Below the pieces are notes generated by a model. It worked only from the letters and a program-made list of their open reading frames with translations, did not search any database and had not been told where the DNA came from. The position numbers and the translations under genes are program-made. This document shows positions 43,058 to 51,405 of a stretch of 64,000 nt of DNA, in pieces. The stretch comes from Janibacter massiliensis. Lineage in GTDB: Bacteria > Actinomycetota > Actinomycetes > Actinomycetales > Dermatophilaceae. The stretch lies in contig NZ_LT985196.1 of the NCBI RefSeq assembly GCF_900289115.1, positions 533,027 through 597,026 of the forward strand, in the 5' to 3' direction. Positions within the stretch are counted from its first letter, which is position 1. Each line of letters starts with the position of its first letter.

Positions 43058-43903
43058 TCACCCCGGGTGGGAGTCCTGGCCGGAGAGCCCGCGGCTGCGG
43101 TGCCGCAGCGCCTCGTACGCGACGATCGCCGCCGAGGTGGCGACGTTGAGCGAGTTGACCACCCCGTGCATCGGGATGCGGATCCGCTCGTCGGCCGCCT
43201 CGAGCGCGGCGTCGGTGAGCCCGTACTTCTCCGTGCCGACCGAGAACGCGACCGGCCCCGACCAGTCGACATCGGTGTGCACGGTCTCGGTGTCCGGGGT
43301 CGTCGCGAGGTGCCGGACGCCGTGGTCGGCGAGCCACGCGATGGTCTCGCCGAGCGTCGCCGAGGCGACCGGCACCGAGAACACCGTCGCCTTGCTCCCG
43401 CGCACGACGTTCGGGTTGCCCCAGTCGGTCACCGGGTCGACCGCGACGACGAGGTCGATCCCCGCGGCGTCGGCCGTGCGGAGCATCGCCCCGAGGTTGC
43501 CGGGCTTCTCGATGCCCTCGCACAGCAGCACGAGCGGGTCGGGCGGCAGGGTCACCTGCGCCAGCGGCAGCCCGGGCGTCGGGACGACGGCGAGGAAACC
43601 GTCCGGCCCCTCGCGGTAGGCGGTCTTCTCGAAGGCCGCGCGGGCGACCTCCCACGTCTGCGCCCCGAGCGACCGGGCGCGCTCGACGAGCAGCAGCTGC
43701 GCGGCCGGGTCGAGCATGAGCTCGGCGCAGTGGAGGACCACCTCGGGGATCGCGCCGGCGTCCATCGCGAGCGCGAGCTCTTCGTAGCCCTCGACGAGGC
43801 AGGTGCCCGAGTCCTCCCGCTCCCGACGCCGACGCAGGGCCGCCACCCCCTTGAGGCGAGGGTTCGCGGGCGACGTGATCTGCAGGTCGGCTGCCGGGGT
43901 CAG
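43058..43903 (-). CDS. TrmH/SpoU-family RNA methyltransferase (likely CTG start)
   Basis: The product of about 281 residues transfers methyl from SAM to RNA (2'-O-ribose type). It has an N-terminal substrate-binding part ITSPANPRLKGVAALRRR and SPOUT knot motifs LCEGIEKPGNLGAMLRTADA, VVRGSKATVFSVPV and MHGVVNSLNVATSAAIV. The conserved N-terminus must be included, yet no ATG/GTG/TTG precedes it in frame. A CTG at 43903 overlaps the HAD stop as CTGA and has GGGAG six bases upstream, so CTG is probably the start. The target (23S rRNA or tRNA) is unknown. Confidence 0.85.
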   Translation of the reverse strand: MTPAADLQITSPANPRLKGVAALRRRREREDSGTCLVEGYEELALAMDAGAIPEVVLHCAELMLDPAAQLLLVERARSLGAQTWEVARAAFEKTAYREGPDGFLAVVPTPGLPLAQVTLPPDPLVLLCEGIEKPGNLGAMLRTADAAGIDLVVAVDPVTDWGNPNVVRGSKATVFSVPVASATLGETIAWLADHGVRHLATTPDTETVHTDVDWSGPVAFSVGTEKYGLTDAALEAADERIRIPMHGVVNSLNVATSAAIVAYEALRHRSRGLSGQDSHPG

Positions 43904-44730
43904 GACGTGCTCCCGGTAAGGGAGTCGAGGACGTCGGCCAGGCCGTCCTCGAGGACGTCGCCGGTCACCTCGTCGGCCGCGGCCTTGACCTCGTCGGGCG
44001 CGTTGCCCATCGCAACCCCGCGGGCGGCCCAGCGGAGCATCTCCAGGTCGTTGCGCTGGTCCCCCACCGCGACCGTGTCGCCCGGCTGGACGCCGAGCTG
44101 CCGGCGCAGCTGCTCGAGCGCCGACCCCTTCGAGACGCCCTCCGGGTTGATGTCCAGCCAGGCCGACCAGCCGACGGCGTAGCTCACCTCGTGAAGCCCG
44201 ATCTGGTCGATGAGCTCGTCGAACTCGGCGCTCGTCGACTCCGGCGAGCGGATCGTCACCCGGGTCACGGGCTCGGCCATGAGCTCCTCCCACGGGACGA
44301 CCCGCAGCCGGCCGTCGAGCTCACCGTCGGGGAACGGTGCCGACAGCTTGAACCCGACCCCGAGCTCCTCGACCGCGACGACCGGCACGGGCGAGCCGTC
44401 CGGCCAGCGCTCGCGGATGACGGTGAGGGCGGGGCGCGGGTCGAAGGTCACCGCCTCGAGCACCTCGAAGCCCTCCTCTCTCGACGGATCGAGCGCGACC
44501 GTCACCGCACCGTTCGAGCACACCGCCCGGCCGGTGGTGATCCCCAGCTGGCGGACGATCGGCATCGTCGCGACGACCGCCCGACCGGTCGACATGACGA
44601 CGTGGTGGCCGGCGTCGACGACCCGCCGGACGGCGTCCCGCACGCGCGGGCTGAGCACCTGGTCGTGCGTGATCGTCGTGCCGTCGATGTCGAGGCAGAT
44701 CATCAGGGGGCGCGAGCCGGTGCTCTCCAT
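43900..44730 (-). CDS. HAD-superfamily Cof-type phosphatase
   Basis: The 276-residue hydrolase has motif I CLDIDGTTITHD (nucleophile Asp near 13), motif II VMSTGRAV, motif III lysine in GVSKGSALEQL and motif IV GDQRNDLEML. These are the Cof/YidA-type HAD phosphatases that act on sugar phosphates and related small metabolites; the exact substrate is unknown. ATG 44730. Its stop is overlapped by the CTG of the downstream RNA methyltransferase, making a coupled pair. Confidence 0.92.
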   Translation of the reverse strand: MESTGSRPLMICLDIDGTTITHDQVLSPRVRDAVRRVVDAGHHVVMSTGRAVVATMPIVRQLGITTGRAVCSNGAVTVALDPSREEGFEVLEAVTFDPRPALTVIRERWPDGSPVPVVAVEELGVGFKLSAPFPDGELDGRLRVVPWEELMAEPVTRVTIRSPESTSAEFDELIDQIGLHEVSYAVGWSAWLDINPEGVSKGSALEQLRRQLGVQPGDTVAVGDQRNDLEMLRWAARGVAMGNAPDEVKAAADEVTGDVLEDGLADVLDSLTGSTS

Positions 44731-44760
44731 GCCGCCGACCCTAACGGCGCGTTCCCCGCG

Positions 44761-45630
44761 TCACGGGCGCGGGCGCCCCAGGCGCCAGTAGCCGCTGTGA
44801 CTGATCCGCCGCCGGTCGAGCCCATGCCCGCGCATCACGTGCCTCCGGGCTGCGGCGACCATCGACCCCTCCCCGCAGATCCACGCGTAGCCGAGACCGG
44901 GGATCGGTTCCTGCGCCAGCACGTCGAGCACCGCGGACCCCGGCGCCGCGTCCCCGCGTTCGTGGACGAGCGCGCCGGCCGGGATCGACTCGACCCCAAC
45001 CGTCTCGACCGAGGGGACCTCGACGTGGACGAGGCTCACGGGCCGGCCCGGCCCGTTCCCGAGCCATTCCTGGATCGCGCACACCGCGGGCAACGCTGTC
45101 TCGTCCGCGACGAGCAGCTGGACCCGGTCGACCGCTGCGGCGTCACCGGGCCGCCACCCCGCGTAGACCGACCCCGCCGAGCGCACCCCGACCTCGTCCC
45201 CGACGCCGACCCGGCACGCCCACGCCGATCCCGGGCCGCTGTCACCGTGGCGCACGACGTCGACGTCGATCTCCCCGGCCTCGGGCCGGTGCGCACGGAT
45301 CGTGTACCACCGCAGCGCGGGGCGCTCGCCCTCCGGCATCGCCGCGACGGCCGCGCGCGGGTCGGGCCGGTCGGCTGGCATCACGAGGCGTGCACCCCGC
45401 TCGGGCATGAGGAGGCCGACGTACTCGTCGGGGCCGCTGCGCTCGAAGGTCCGGAGGGTGTCGGCGGCGATCGTCAGACGGCGGGTCGCGGTCCCGAGGT
45501 CCCGGACGGCGACGACGCGCGCGACCGTCTGCACCTGCTCCTTCCGGGCGGGGGCGAGCGCCATCGTCAGGCCGGCGGCGCGGTGCACGAGGGCGACGGC
45601 CCCCTTCTCGATCAGGCCTCCGGTGCTCAT
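44761..45630 (-). CDS. Siderophore-interacting protein (ferric-siderophore reductase)
   Basis: The 289-residue flavoprotein of the ViuB/SIP family has an N-terminal FAD-binding barrel (RRLTIAADTLRTFE, RWYTIRAHRPEAGEIDVDVV, GSAWACRVGVGDEV) and a C-terminal NAD(P)H domain (LLVADETALPAVCAI, YAWICGEGSMVAAARRHV, ISHSGYWRLG). It reduces imported ferric siderophore so that iron is released in the cytosol. ATG 45630 overlaps the stop of the ABC ATPase, placing it last in the iron-uptake operon. Confidence 0.94.
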   Translation of the reverse strand: MSTGGLIEKGAVALVHRAAGLTMALAPARKEQVQTVARVVAVRDLGTATRRLTIAADTLRTFERSGPDEYVGLLMPERGARLVMPADRPDPRAAVAAMPEGERPALRWYTIRAHRPEAGEIDVDVVRHGDSGPGSAWACRVGVGDEVGVRSAGSVYAGWRPGDAAAVDRVQLLVADETALPAVCAIQEWLGNGPGRPVSLVHVEVPSVETVGVESIPAGALVHERGDAAPGSAVLDVLAQEPIPGLGYAWICGEGSMVAAARRHVMRGHGLDRRRISHSGYWRLGRPRP

Positions 45631-46556
45631 CGGGGCTCCTGCGCGATCGGTCGGGGCGCACGGCCCCCGTGGGCTGGTGGGTGGGCGGGGACGACGAGGG
45701 GGGTGCCGGTCACCGGGTCGGGGACGACCTGGACCGTCAGCCCGAGCGTGCGTTCGAGGACGGCTGGCGTGAGGACGTCCGCTGGCTCGCCCTGCGCCAC
45801 CACGCGACCGTCGTGCATCGCGACGATCCGATCGGCGTAGCGGGCGGCGAGGGCGAGGTCGTGGAGGACCATGACGATGGTCGTGCCGGTGGACCCGAGC
45901 CGCCGGACGACGTCGAGCACGTCGATCTGGTGGGCGAGGTCGAGGAAGGACGTGGGCTCGTCGAGCAGGAGCACCGGCGCCTGCTGAGCGAGGACGAGCG
46001 CGAGCCACACCCGCTGCCGCTGGCCGCCGGAGAGCTCGCCGACGCCCCGGTCGACGAGGTCCCGGGTCCCCGTGACCTCGAGCGCCTCGGCGACCGCGGC
46101 GTCGTCCGCAACGGTCCATCGGCCGAACCAGCCGCGGTGGGGGTGCCGGCCGCGCGCGGCGAGCTCGGCGACGGTCGTCCCGGCCGGGACGACCGGGTGC
46201 TGCGGGAGGAACGCGATCTGCCGCGCGAGCGCCTTCGCGGGCACATCGGCGACGTCCCGCCCGTCCAGCGTGACCCGACCACCCGCGAGCGGCACGAGTC
46301 CGCGTACCGCGCGCAGCAGCGTCGACTTGCCGCAGCCGTTCGGACCGATGATCGCCGTCACGGCGCCGGGCTCGACGTCGAGGTCGACCCCGTCGACCGC
46401 CGCCGCGCTCGCCCCCGGGTGGACGAACCGCACGCCGCTCGCCCGCAGCTCCGGCGGCGCGACCGGCGCGCCCCGGGCGACGCACGTGGCGCTCCGCGCG
46501 TGCGCGGAGTGCCACTTCTCGGCGTGGGGGCTGGTGGCCATGGGGGTGGTGGTCAT
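45627..46556 (-). CDS. Iron-siderophore ABC transporter ATP-binding protein (FepC/FecE type)
   Basis: The 309-residue ATPase has Walker A GPNGCGKSTL, Q-loop IAFLPQHPVV, signature LSGGQRQRVWLAL, Walker B VLLLDEPTSFLD and H-loop VLHDLALAARYADR. An N-terminal extension of about 35 residues (MTTTPMATSPHAEKW) precedes the fold; an internal start is possible. It powers the permease pair encoded upstream on the same strand. Four-base overlaps on both sides show tight coupling in the operon. Confidence 0.94.
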   Translation of the reverse strand: MTTTPMATSPHAEKWHSAHARSATCVARGAPVAPPELRASGVRFVHPGASAAAVDGVDLDVEPGAVTAIIGPNGCGKSTLLRAVRGLVPLAGGRVTLDGRDVADVPAKALARQIAFLPQHPVVPAGTTVAELAARGRHPHRGWFGRWTVADDAAVAEALEVTGTRDLVDRGVGELSGGQRQRVWLALVLAQQAPVLLLDEPTSFLDLAHQIDVLDVVRRLGSTGTTIVMVLHDLALAARYADRIVAMHDGRVVAQGEPADVLTPAVLERTLGLTVQVVPDPVTGTPLVVPAHPPAHGGRAPRPIAQEPR

Positions 46557-47602
46557 CGGACCTCCGTCGGTCGTCGGGTGATGAGCCAGATGAGGAAGGG
46601 AGCGCCGATCGCGCCGGTGACGACGCCGACCGGCAGGTTCGTGCCGGGCAGGGCGTAGGCGGCGACGTGATCAGCGGTGACGAGGGTGATCGCGCCGACG
46701 AGCGCGGCGGCGACGACCGTCGGCCGACCGCGCAGCAGCCGCCGGGCGATCGGACCGGACAGCAGCGCGACGAACGCGATCGGTCCCGAGAGGGCGCACA
46801 CCGCCGCGACGAGGAGGACGACGAGGACGAGCACGGCCGCGCGGGTCCGCCGCAGGTCGACGCCGAGCCCGGCAGCGAGGTCGTCGCCGAGCGCGGTGAC
46901 CTCGCTCACCCTTCCGACGGCGACCGCGAGCGGCAGCAGGGCGAGCGTCGTGAGCGCGAGCCACCGGATGCCGTCCCACGTCGCCGCGCCGAGGCTGCCC
47001 GTGACCCACAGGAGCGCCTCGTGCGCCCCCGTGATGCTCGAGCGGAGCAGCACCCACTGGACGAGCGCATGGCACGCGGCGGCCGTCGCGACGCCGCCGA
47101 CGATCAACCGGGTCGAGGCCCGCGGGCCACGTCCGGCGAGGCCAACGACGAGCGCGGTGGCCACGACCGCGCCGGCGAGGGCGCACCCCGTGACGGCCGG
47201 GCCCCGCAGGTCGAGGACGACGGCACCGACGACCGCCCCGAGCCCCGCGCCGGAGGTGACCCCGAGGACATCCGGGCTGGCGACGGGATTGCGCACGTGG
47301 TCCTGCAGCAGCGCGCCCGCCGCGCCCAGGCACATCCCGCCGAGCAGTGCGGTGACGGCGCGCGGCAGCTTCGACTCCATGACGACGAAGGTCGCGACGG
47401 GGATCATCTCGCCGCGCAGGATGCGGACGAGGTCGACCGGCGTCACCGTGTAGTCACCGAGGAGCACGCGCACCGCCAGGACGCCGACGAGCGTGGCGAG
47501 CAGGCCACCGAGGACGACGCCGGTGGTGCGTCGACGGCGCCGGCGCGCGAGGGCGAGCGGCGAACCACAGCCCGGCGACCGGGCGAGCGCGGGCGTGCTC
47601 AT
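46553..47602 (-). CDS. Iron-siderophore ABC permease 2 (FecCD family)
   Basis: The 349-residue, multi-helix permease has the FecCD signatures ESKLPRAVTALLGGMCLGAAGALLQ (early helix pair; ATPase-facing and lining residues) and GLGVDLRRTRAAVLVLVVLL, with SGPIAFVALLSGPIARRLL near the coupling helix. An Arg-rich cytoplasmic stretch (ARRRRRRT) precedes helix 1. ATG 47602 overlaps the stop of permease 1. It forms the heterodimeric channel together with that protein. Confidence 0.93.
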   Translation of the reverse strand: MSTPALARSPGCGSPLALARRRRRRTTGVVLGGLLATLVGVLAVRVLLGDYTVTPVDLVRILRGEMIPVATFVVMESKLPRAVTALLGGMCLGAAGALLQDHVRNPVASPDVLGVTSGAGLGAVVGAVVLDLRGPAVTGCALAGAVVATALVVGLAGRGPRASTRLIVGGVATAAACHALVQWVLLRSSITGAHEALLWVTGSLGAATWDGIRWLALTTLALLPLAVAVGRVSEVTALGDDLAAGLGVDLRRTRAAVLVLVVLLVAAVCALSGPIAFVALLSGPIARRLLRGRPTVVAAALVGAITLVTADHVAAYALPGTNLPVGVVTGAIGAPFLIWLITRRPTEVR

Positions 47603-48543
47603 GCGAGCGTCCGTCGGCGCAGGAGCAGGACGAGGGCGGGCGCCCCGACGAGCGCGACCGTGATGCCCGCGGGCACCTCCCCCGGGGGTGCGAGGACCCG
47701 CCCGACGACGTCCGCGATGACGACGAACGCGGCTCCGCACCCGGCCGAGGCCGGGAGAACCGCGAGGTGTCCCGTCCCGACGAGCGGCCGCGCGGCGTGC
47801 GGTGCGAGGAAGCCGACGAAGCCGAACGGTCCGGCGACGGCCGTCGCACCAGCGGTGAGCAGTGCCGCGGCCAGGAGCGCCAGGCCGTGGAGCCGTCCGA
47901 CGTCGTGCCCGAGCGCGGACGCGGCCTCGTCCCCGAGCGCGAGCGCGTCGAGGCCCGGGGCGAGCGCCAGGGCCAGGACCACCCCGCCGAGCAGGAGCAG
48001 CGCGACCGGCAGGAGCACACCGACCGACCGCCCGGCGGACGAGCCGACCTGCCACGACCTCAGCTGGTCGAGGGCGCCGCGGTCGGTCAGGAGGATCCCC
48101 GTCGCGGCCGAGCTGCACACCGCGGTGAGCGCGGCGCCGACGAGCACGCTCGTCTCGGGTCGTCGGGCGACCGGCACCCGGCGCGTCGCGAGGTGGACGA
48201 GCACCCCGACCACGAGCACCCCGACGACGGCGAGGACGCCGACGAGCGAGGACGACCCGATCCCGAGCACGGCGGTGGCGACGACGACCGTGAGCACGGC
48301 ACCCGCGGTGAGGCCGAGCAGGCCGGGGTCCGCCAGCGGGTTGCGCGAGCTGCCCTGGAGGGTTGCACCGGCCAGACCGAGCGCCGCGCCGACGACCAGC
48401 CCGACGACGGTGCGATCGGTGCGGGCCTGCAGCACGCCGGACGTCGACAGCGCGCCCGCACCCACCGCAACCGAGAGCGTGACCGCCGCACCGAGGGCGA
48501 GCAGCATCACCGCCGCCGCGACCGCACGGCTTCGGCCGCTCAC
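47599..48543 (-). CDS. Iron-siderophore ABC permease 1 (FecCD family)
   Basis: The 314-residue permease has the FecCD patterns VVGAALGLAGATLQGSSRNP, LADPGLLGLTAGAVL, LGHDVGRLHGLALLAAALLT and AGPFGFVGFLAPHAARPLVG. It starts nearly at the first helix. It overlaps both neighbours by four bases: the binding-protein stop (48540-48543) and the second permease start. With permease 2 and the ATPase it completes a type-II importer for ferric siderophore. Confidence 0.93.
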   Translation of the reverse strand: MSGRSRAVAAAVMLLALGAAVTLSVAVGAGALSTSGVLQARTDRTVVGLVVGAALGLAGATLQGSSRNPLADPGLLGLTAGAVLTVVVATAVLGIGSSSLVGVLAVVGVLVVGVLVHLATRRVPVARRPETSVLVGAALTAVCSSAATGILLTDRGALDQLRSWQVGSSAGRSVGVLLPVALLLLGGVVLALALAPGLDALALGDEAASALGHDVGRLHGLALLAAALLTAGATAVAGPFGFVGFLAPHAARPLVGTGHLAVLPASAGCGAAFVVIADVVGRVLAPPGEVPAGITVALVGAPALVLLLRRRTLA

Positions 48544-49643
48544 CGGGTGACCGGGGTTCCGCCCGCCGCCGTCGCGACCTTCGGCATGAACTTCGTCGCC
48601 GCGACCTCGATGGACAGCGGGGTGGGGCTGCTCATCGCGTAGGCGACCGTGCGGTCGACCGAGGCGACGTACTGCTTCTTGCGGATCGCCGGGATCGCCG
48701 AGACGAGCGGGCTGGCGAGGATCCGGTCGAGCTGCTTCGGCTCGTCGAGGTAGAAGATGAAGACGTCGGCGTCCAGCTCCTCCGCCCGCTCCGCGGACAG
48801 CGAGAGGTCGAACGTCTTCTTCGCGCGGGACAGCTCGGCGACGAGCGGCGCGTCCTTCATCCCGAACTCACGGAGCATCTGCGGCCGGAGGTCTCCCGAG
48901 CCGTAGAGCCCGAGCGTGCTCGTGTCCTTCGGGTCGATCCAGCCCCACGCGACGGTCTTCCCGCGCAGGTCGTCGAGGTCTTTCTTCGCCCGCTCGATCG
49001 TCTCCTCGGTGCGCGCGACCAGATCCTTCGCCGCGTCGGGGCGGCCGACGGCAGCGCCGATCGTCGTCGTCGAGTCCCGCCACGGGGTCGTCCACGGCAT
49101 GTCGGGGTAGGCGACCGTCGGTGCGATCTTCGAGAGCTTGGCGTACTCGGCCTTCGTCATCCCGGAGTTCACCCCGAGGATGAGGTCCGGCTCGAACGTC
49201 GCGATCTCGTCGAGCGGCACCCCGTCGGAGTCGTCGTACCGCTCGACGGCGGAGCCGCTGCTGTTGTTGATGCTCCTGTTCTTGCGGATCTGCTCGTCGA
49301 ACCAGTCGGTCGAGCCCTTCGCGTTCCCGCCCCAGGTGATCTTCGCGGCCGCCGCCGGGACGAGGCCGAGGGCGGCGACGACGTCCTGGTCCGACCAGCC
49401 GATCGTCACGACCCGCTGCGGCGCGCTCTGCACCGTCGTCGACCCGAAGGCGTGCTCGAGGGTCACCGGCAGCGCACCGTCCTCGACCTCCCCGCTCGCG
49501 CCGGTCGAGCCGCCCTGTCCGTCGGCGGGTCCGGTCGAGCAACCCGCGGCCAGGAGGAGCGGACTGGCCAGGGCGAAGGAGAGGGCGGTGCGGCGGCGCA
49601 TCGAGGGGTCCGTTTCGGGGTCGGAGACAGGTCGCTCGGCCAT
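48540..49643 (-). CDS. Iron-siderophore-binding lipoprotein (FepB/FecB type)
   Basis: The 367-residue exported lipoprotein has RRRTALSFALASPLLLAAGC, with twin-arginine-like residues and lipobox LAAGC. The binding-protein fold follows: QRVVTIGWSDQDVVAALGLVP, EIATFEPDLILGVNSG, PWRDSTTTIGAAVGRPDAA and DVFIFYLDE. Start is uncertain: ATG 49643, ATG 49661 (nearly leaderless, 3 bases from the iron box) and ATG 49601 all lack a strong ribosome site. It is the first gene of a five-gene operon (binding protein, two permeases, ATPase, reductase) under a DtxR-boxed promoter. Confidence 0.92.
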   Translation of the reverse strand: MAERPVSDPETDPSMRRRTALSFALASPLLLAAGCSTGPADGQGGSTGASGEVEDGALPVTLEHAFGSTTVQSAPQRVVTIGWSDQDVVAALGLVPAAAAKITWGGNAKGSTDWFDEQIRKNRSINNSSGSAVERYDDSDGVPLDEIATFEPDLILGVNSGMTKAEYAKLSKIAPTVAYPDMPWTTPWRDSTTTIGAAVGRPDAAKDLVARTEETIERAKKDLDDLRGKTVAWGWIDPKDTSTLGLYGSGDLRPQMLREFGMKDAPLVAELSRAKKTFDLSLSAERAEELDADVFIFYLDEPKQLDRILASPLVSAIPAIRKKQYVASVDRTVAYAMSSPTPLSIEVAATKFMPKVATAAGGTPVTR

Positions 49644-49663
49644 GACAATGAGGTTAGCCATGC

Positions 49664-49705
49664 CTAAGTAAGGCTTACCTAAGCAACGTAGCCCGGTGGT
49701 GTCAA
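49664..49705 (-). promoter_or_regulatory. Promoter and DtxR/IdeR iron box of the siderophore-uptake operon
   Basis: On the minus strand TTGACA (49705-49700) is followed by exactly 17 bases and TTAGGT (49682-49677), a strong promoter. The -10 is the first part of a 19-base DtxR-type box whose plus-strand sequence is CTAAGTAAGGCTTACCTAA (49664-49682). Iron-loaded repressor would block the promoter. This is the same architecture as at bfd. Confidence 0.9.
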
Positions 49706-49768
49706 CCGTCGCCAGGGCAGCGCGGTCGGGACCGAGCCGGCCGAGCACCCGGGCGCGTGACCGAGGCC

Positions 49769-50464
49769 TCAGGACTCGCGGGCGGGGAGGATCCCGTCGA
49801 GGAGGACGTCCAGTCCGGGGAGCGGCGGGGCGGCGGCTGTCTCGAGCGCAGCGGTGAGCGGGAAGTCCGCGGGGTCGACCTGCGCCAGCGCCCGCTCCCC
49901 ACCGGGGGTGAGGGTGGCACTCGCCTCGAACAGCGCGTGCGCCTGGACGTACGTCGTCAGGGCGTACGTCGCCGCTGCCGCCCGGGCCGGCTCGAGCCCC
50001 TGCGCGGCGAGGAACCGCAGCAGGGCCTCGTTGAGCGCGAGCGCGTGGGGTCCGACGATCCGTCGACGGGCGAGCACGTCCGCGAGCCCGGGGCTCGCGG
50101 TGAGGACCTCGACCGCCGACGCGACGAACCGACCCAGCCGGGCGGGAGCGTCGGGGACCGACCCGTCGACGGCCAGAGGCGCGAGCGGGATACGTCCGAC
50201 GAAGGCGTCGCCGACCGCGTTGAGCAGGTCATCCATGTCGGCGAAGTACGTGTACATGGCCGTCGGTGTGGCGCCGGCCGCCGCCGCGACCGACCGCAGC
50301 GACAGCACGCCCCCTCCCTCGACGAGCCCGACGGCGGCGGCGACGAAGCGATCGGCGTCGAGGTCTCCGCGCGGGCCCCGACGGGACGCCGGGGACCCGC
50401 CCGTCGGCGCAGCGGCGTTTCCGTCGGCTGCCGGGGGCGTTCGTGAGGACTTCTTGCGGACCAT
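49769..50464 (-). CDS. TetR-family regulator
   Basis: The product of about 231 residues has an N-terminal basic tail (MVRKKSSRTPP) followed by the helix-turn-helix SLRSVAAAAGATPTAMYTYF near residues 56-75, with a helical ligand domain after it. The start is ATG 50464; a GTG lies one codon earlier. It diverges from the CPBP protease gene with 26 bases between the starts, so it may control that gene and itself. Ligand unknown. Confidence 0.85.
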   Translation of the reverse strand: MVRKKSSRTPPAADGNAAAPTGGSPASRRGPRGDLDADRFVAAAVGLVEGGGVLSLRSVAAAAGATPTAMYTYFADMDDLLNAVGDAFVGRIPLAPLAVDGSVPDAPARLGRFVASAVEVLTASPGLADVLARRRIVGPHALALNEALLRFLAAQGLEPARAAAATYALTTYVQAHALFEASATLTPGGERALAQVDPADFPLTAALETAAAPPLPGLDVLLDGILPARES

Positions 50465-50490
50465 CACTCACCACGGTAGCGTCCCGATTT

Positions 50491-51396
50491 GTGCAGCGAA
50501 CAAACAGCGTGCCTCGGATCACCGGTCGGGCCGCGGCCGGGCTGGTGCTCGGGTACCTGCTCGCGCTCGCGGGGATGGTCGCGCTGTGCGCCGGATTCGC
50601 CGCTGGCGGGCACGACATCCCGCCGTGGGCCATCGCGGTCGGCCGATGGATCCCGGCCCTGGCGAGCCTTCTCGCGCTGCTCGTCGTCCCCCTCGTCCCC
50701 CGACGCGGACGCGCGGCCGAGCAGACCGACGGCTCCCGAGCAGAGGGCCGGCCGACGCGCCTGGCGGACATCTGGCGACTGCGCCCGGGCGGGTGGAGGG
50801 GCCTGCTTCGTGCGTGGTACGCCGCGATGGCCGTGACGGCGGTCGCGACGATCGTCCCGGCGATCGTCGCGGGCGTCGTCACGGGCACCATGCCGAAGGG
50901 GCCCCTGCCGCTCGCGTCGGTCGTGCCCCTGCTCGTCATCGGCAGCAGCCTGCTCGTCGTGAGCACGATCGGCGAGGAGGTCTTCTGGCGCGGCCACGCC
51001 CACACCGTCCTGCGGGCGCTGGGGTTCTGGCCGATGGCGCTCGTCGTCGCGATCGCGTGGGCCGCGTGGCACGTCCCGATGCAGTGGCTCTACTGGCGCC
51101 AGGGCACGTTCACGGCCACGGAGTCGATCGCGCTCACGGTCGGGATCGCGGCGTGGGCGCCCCTGCTCGCCGCCCTCGTCGAGCGGTTCGGGTCCGTCTG
51201 GCCGGCTGCTGCCGCCCACGCCGTGCCCTTCTCCGCGGGCAACCTCCTACGGGAGGGCGCGATGGACGAGACCGCCCCGTTCTGGGTGGTCAACGCGCTC
51301 ACCTGGGTCGTCATGCTCGCCCTCGCCGCGGTCGTGATCCGCTGGCGCGGCGGCGGGCGCGAGGAGGTCGGTGCCCGGGAGCCGACCCCCTCGTAG
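50491..51396 (+). CDS. CPBP-family intramembrane metalloprotease
   Basis: The 301-residue multi-pass membrane protein carries the CPBP (CAAX protease / bacteriocin-immunity) motifs: EEVFWRG (E-E-x-x-x-R), AAWHVPMQW and AAAHAVPFSAGN with the metal-binding His and Asn. It likely cleaves membrane substrates; none is known. GTG 50491 begins inside a short TTTGT...ACAAA inverted repeat, so the mRNA may be leaderless or the true start a little downstream. The sensor kinase follows after 9 bases. Confidence 0.85.
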   Translation: MQRTNSVPRITGRAAAGLVLGYLLALAGMVALCAGFAAGGHDIPPWAIAVGRWIPALASLLALLVVPLVPRRGRAAEQTDGSRAEGRPTRLADIWRLRPGGWRGLLRAWYAAMAVTAVATIVPAIVAGVVTGTMPKGPLPLASVVPLLVIGSSLLVVSTIGEEVFWRGHAHTVLRALGFWPMALVVAIAWAAWHVPMQWLYWRQGTFTATESIALTVGIAAWAPLLAALVERFGSVWPAAAAHAVPFSAGNLLREGAMDETAPFWVVNALTWVVMLALAAVVIRWRGGGREEVGAREPTPS

Positions 51397-51405
51397 GCTG
51401 GATCC

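Noticed and set aside
50487-50503. TTTGT...ACAAA inverted repeat as a TetR operator
   Set aside because: Arms of only five bases; too weak to list as a site, though it lies at the CPBP start.
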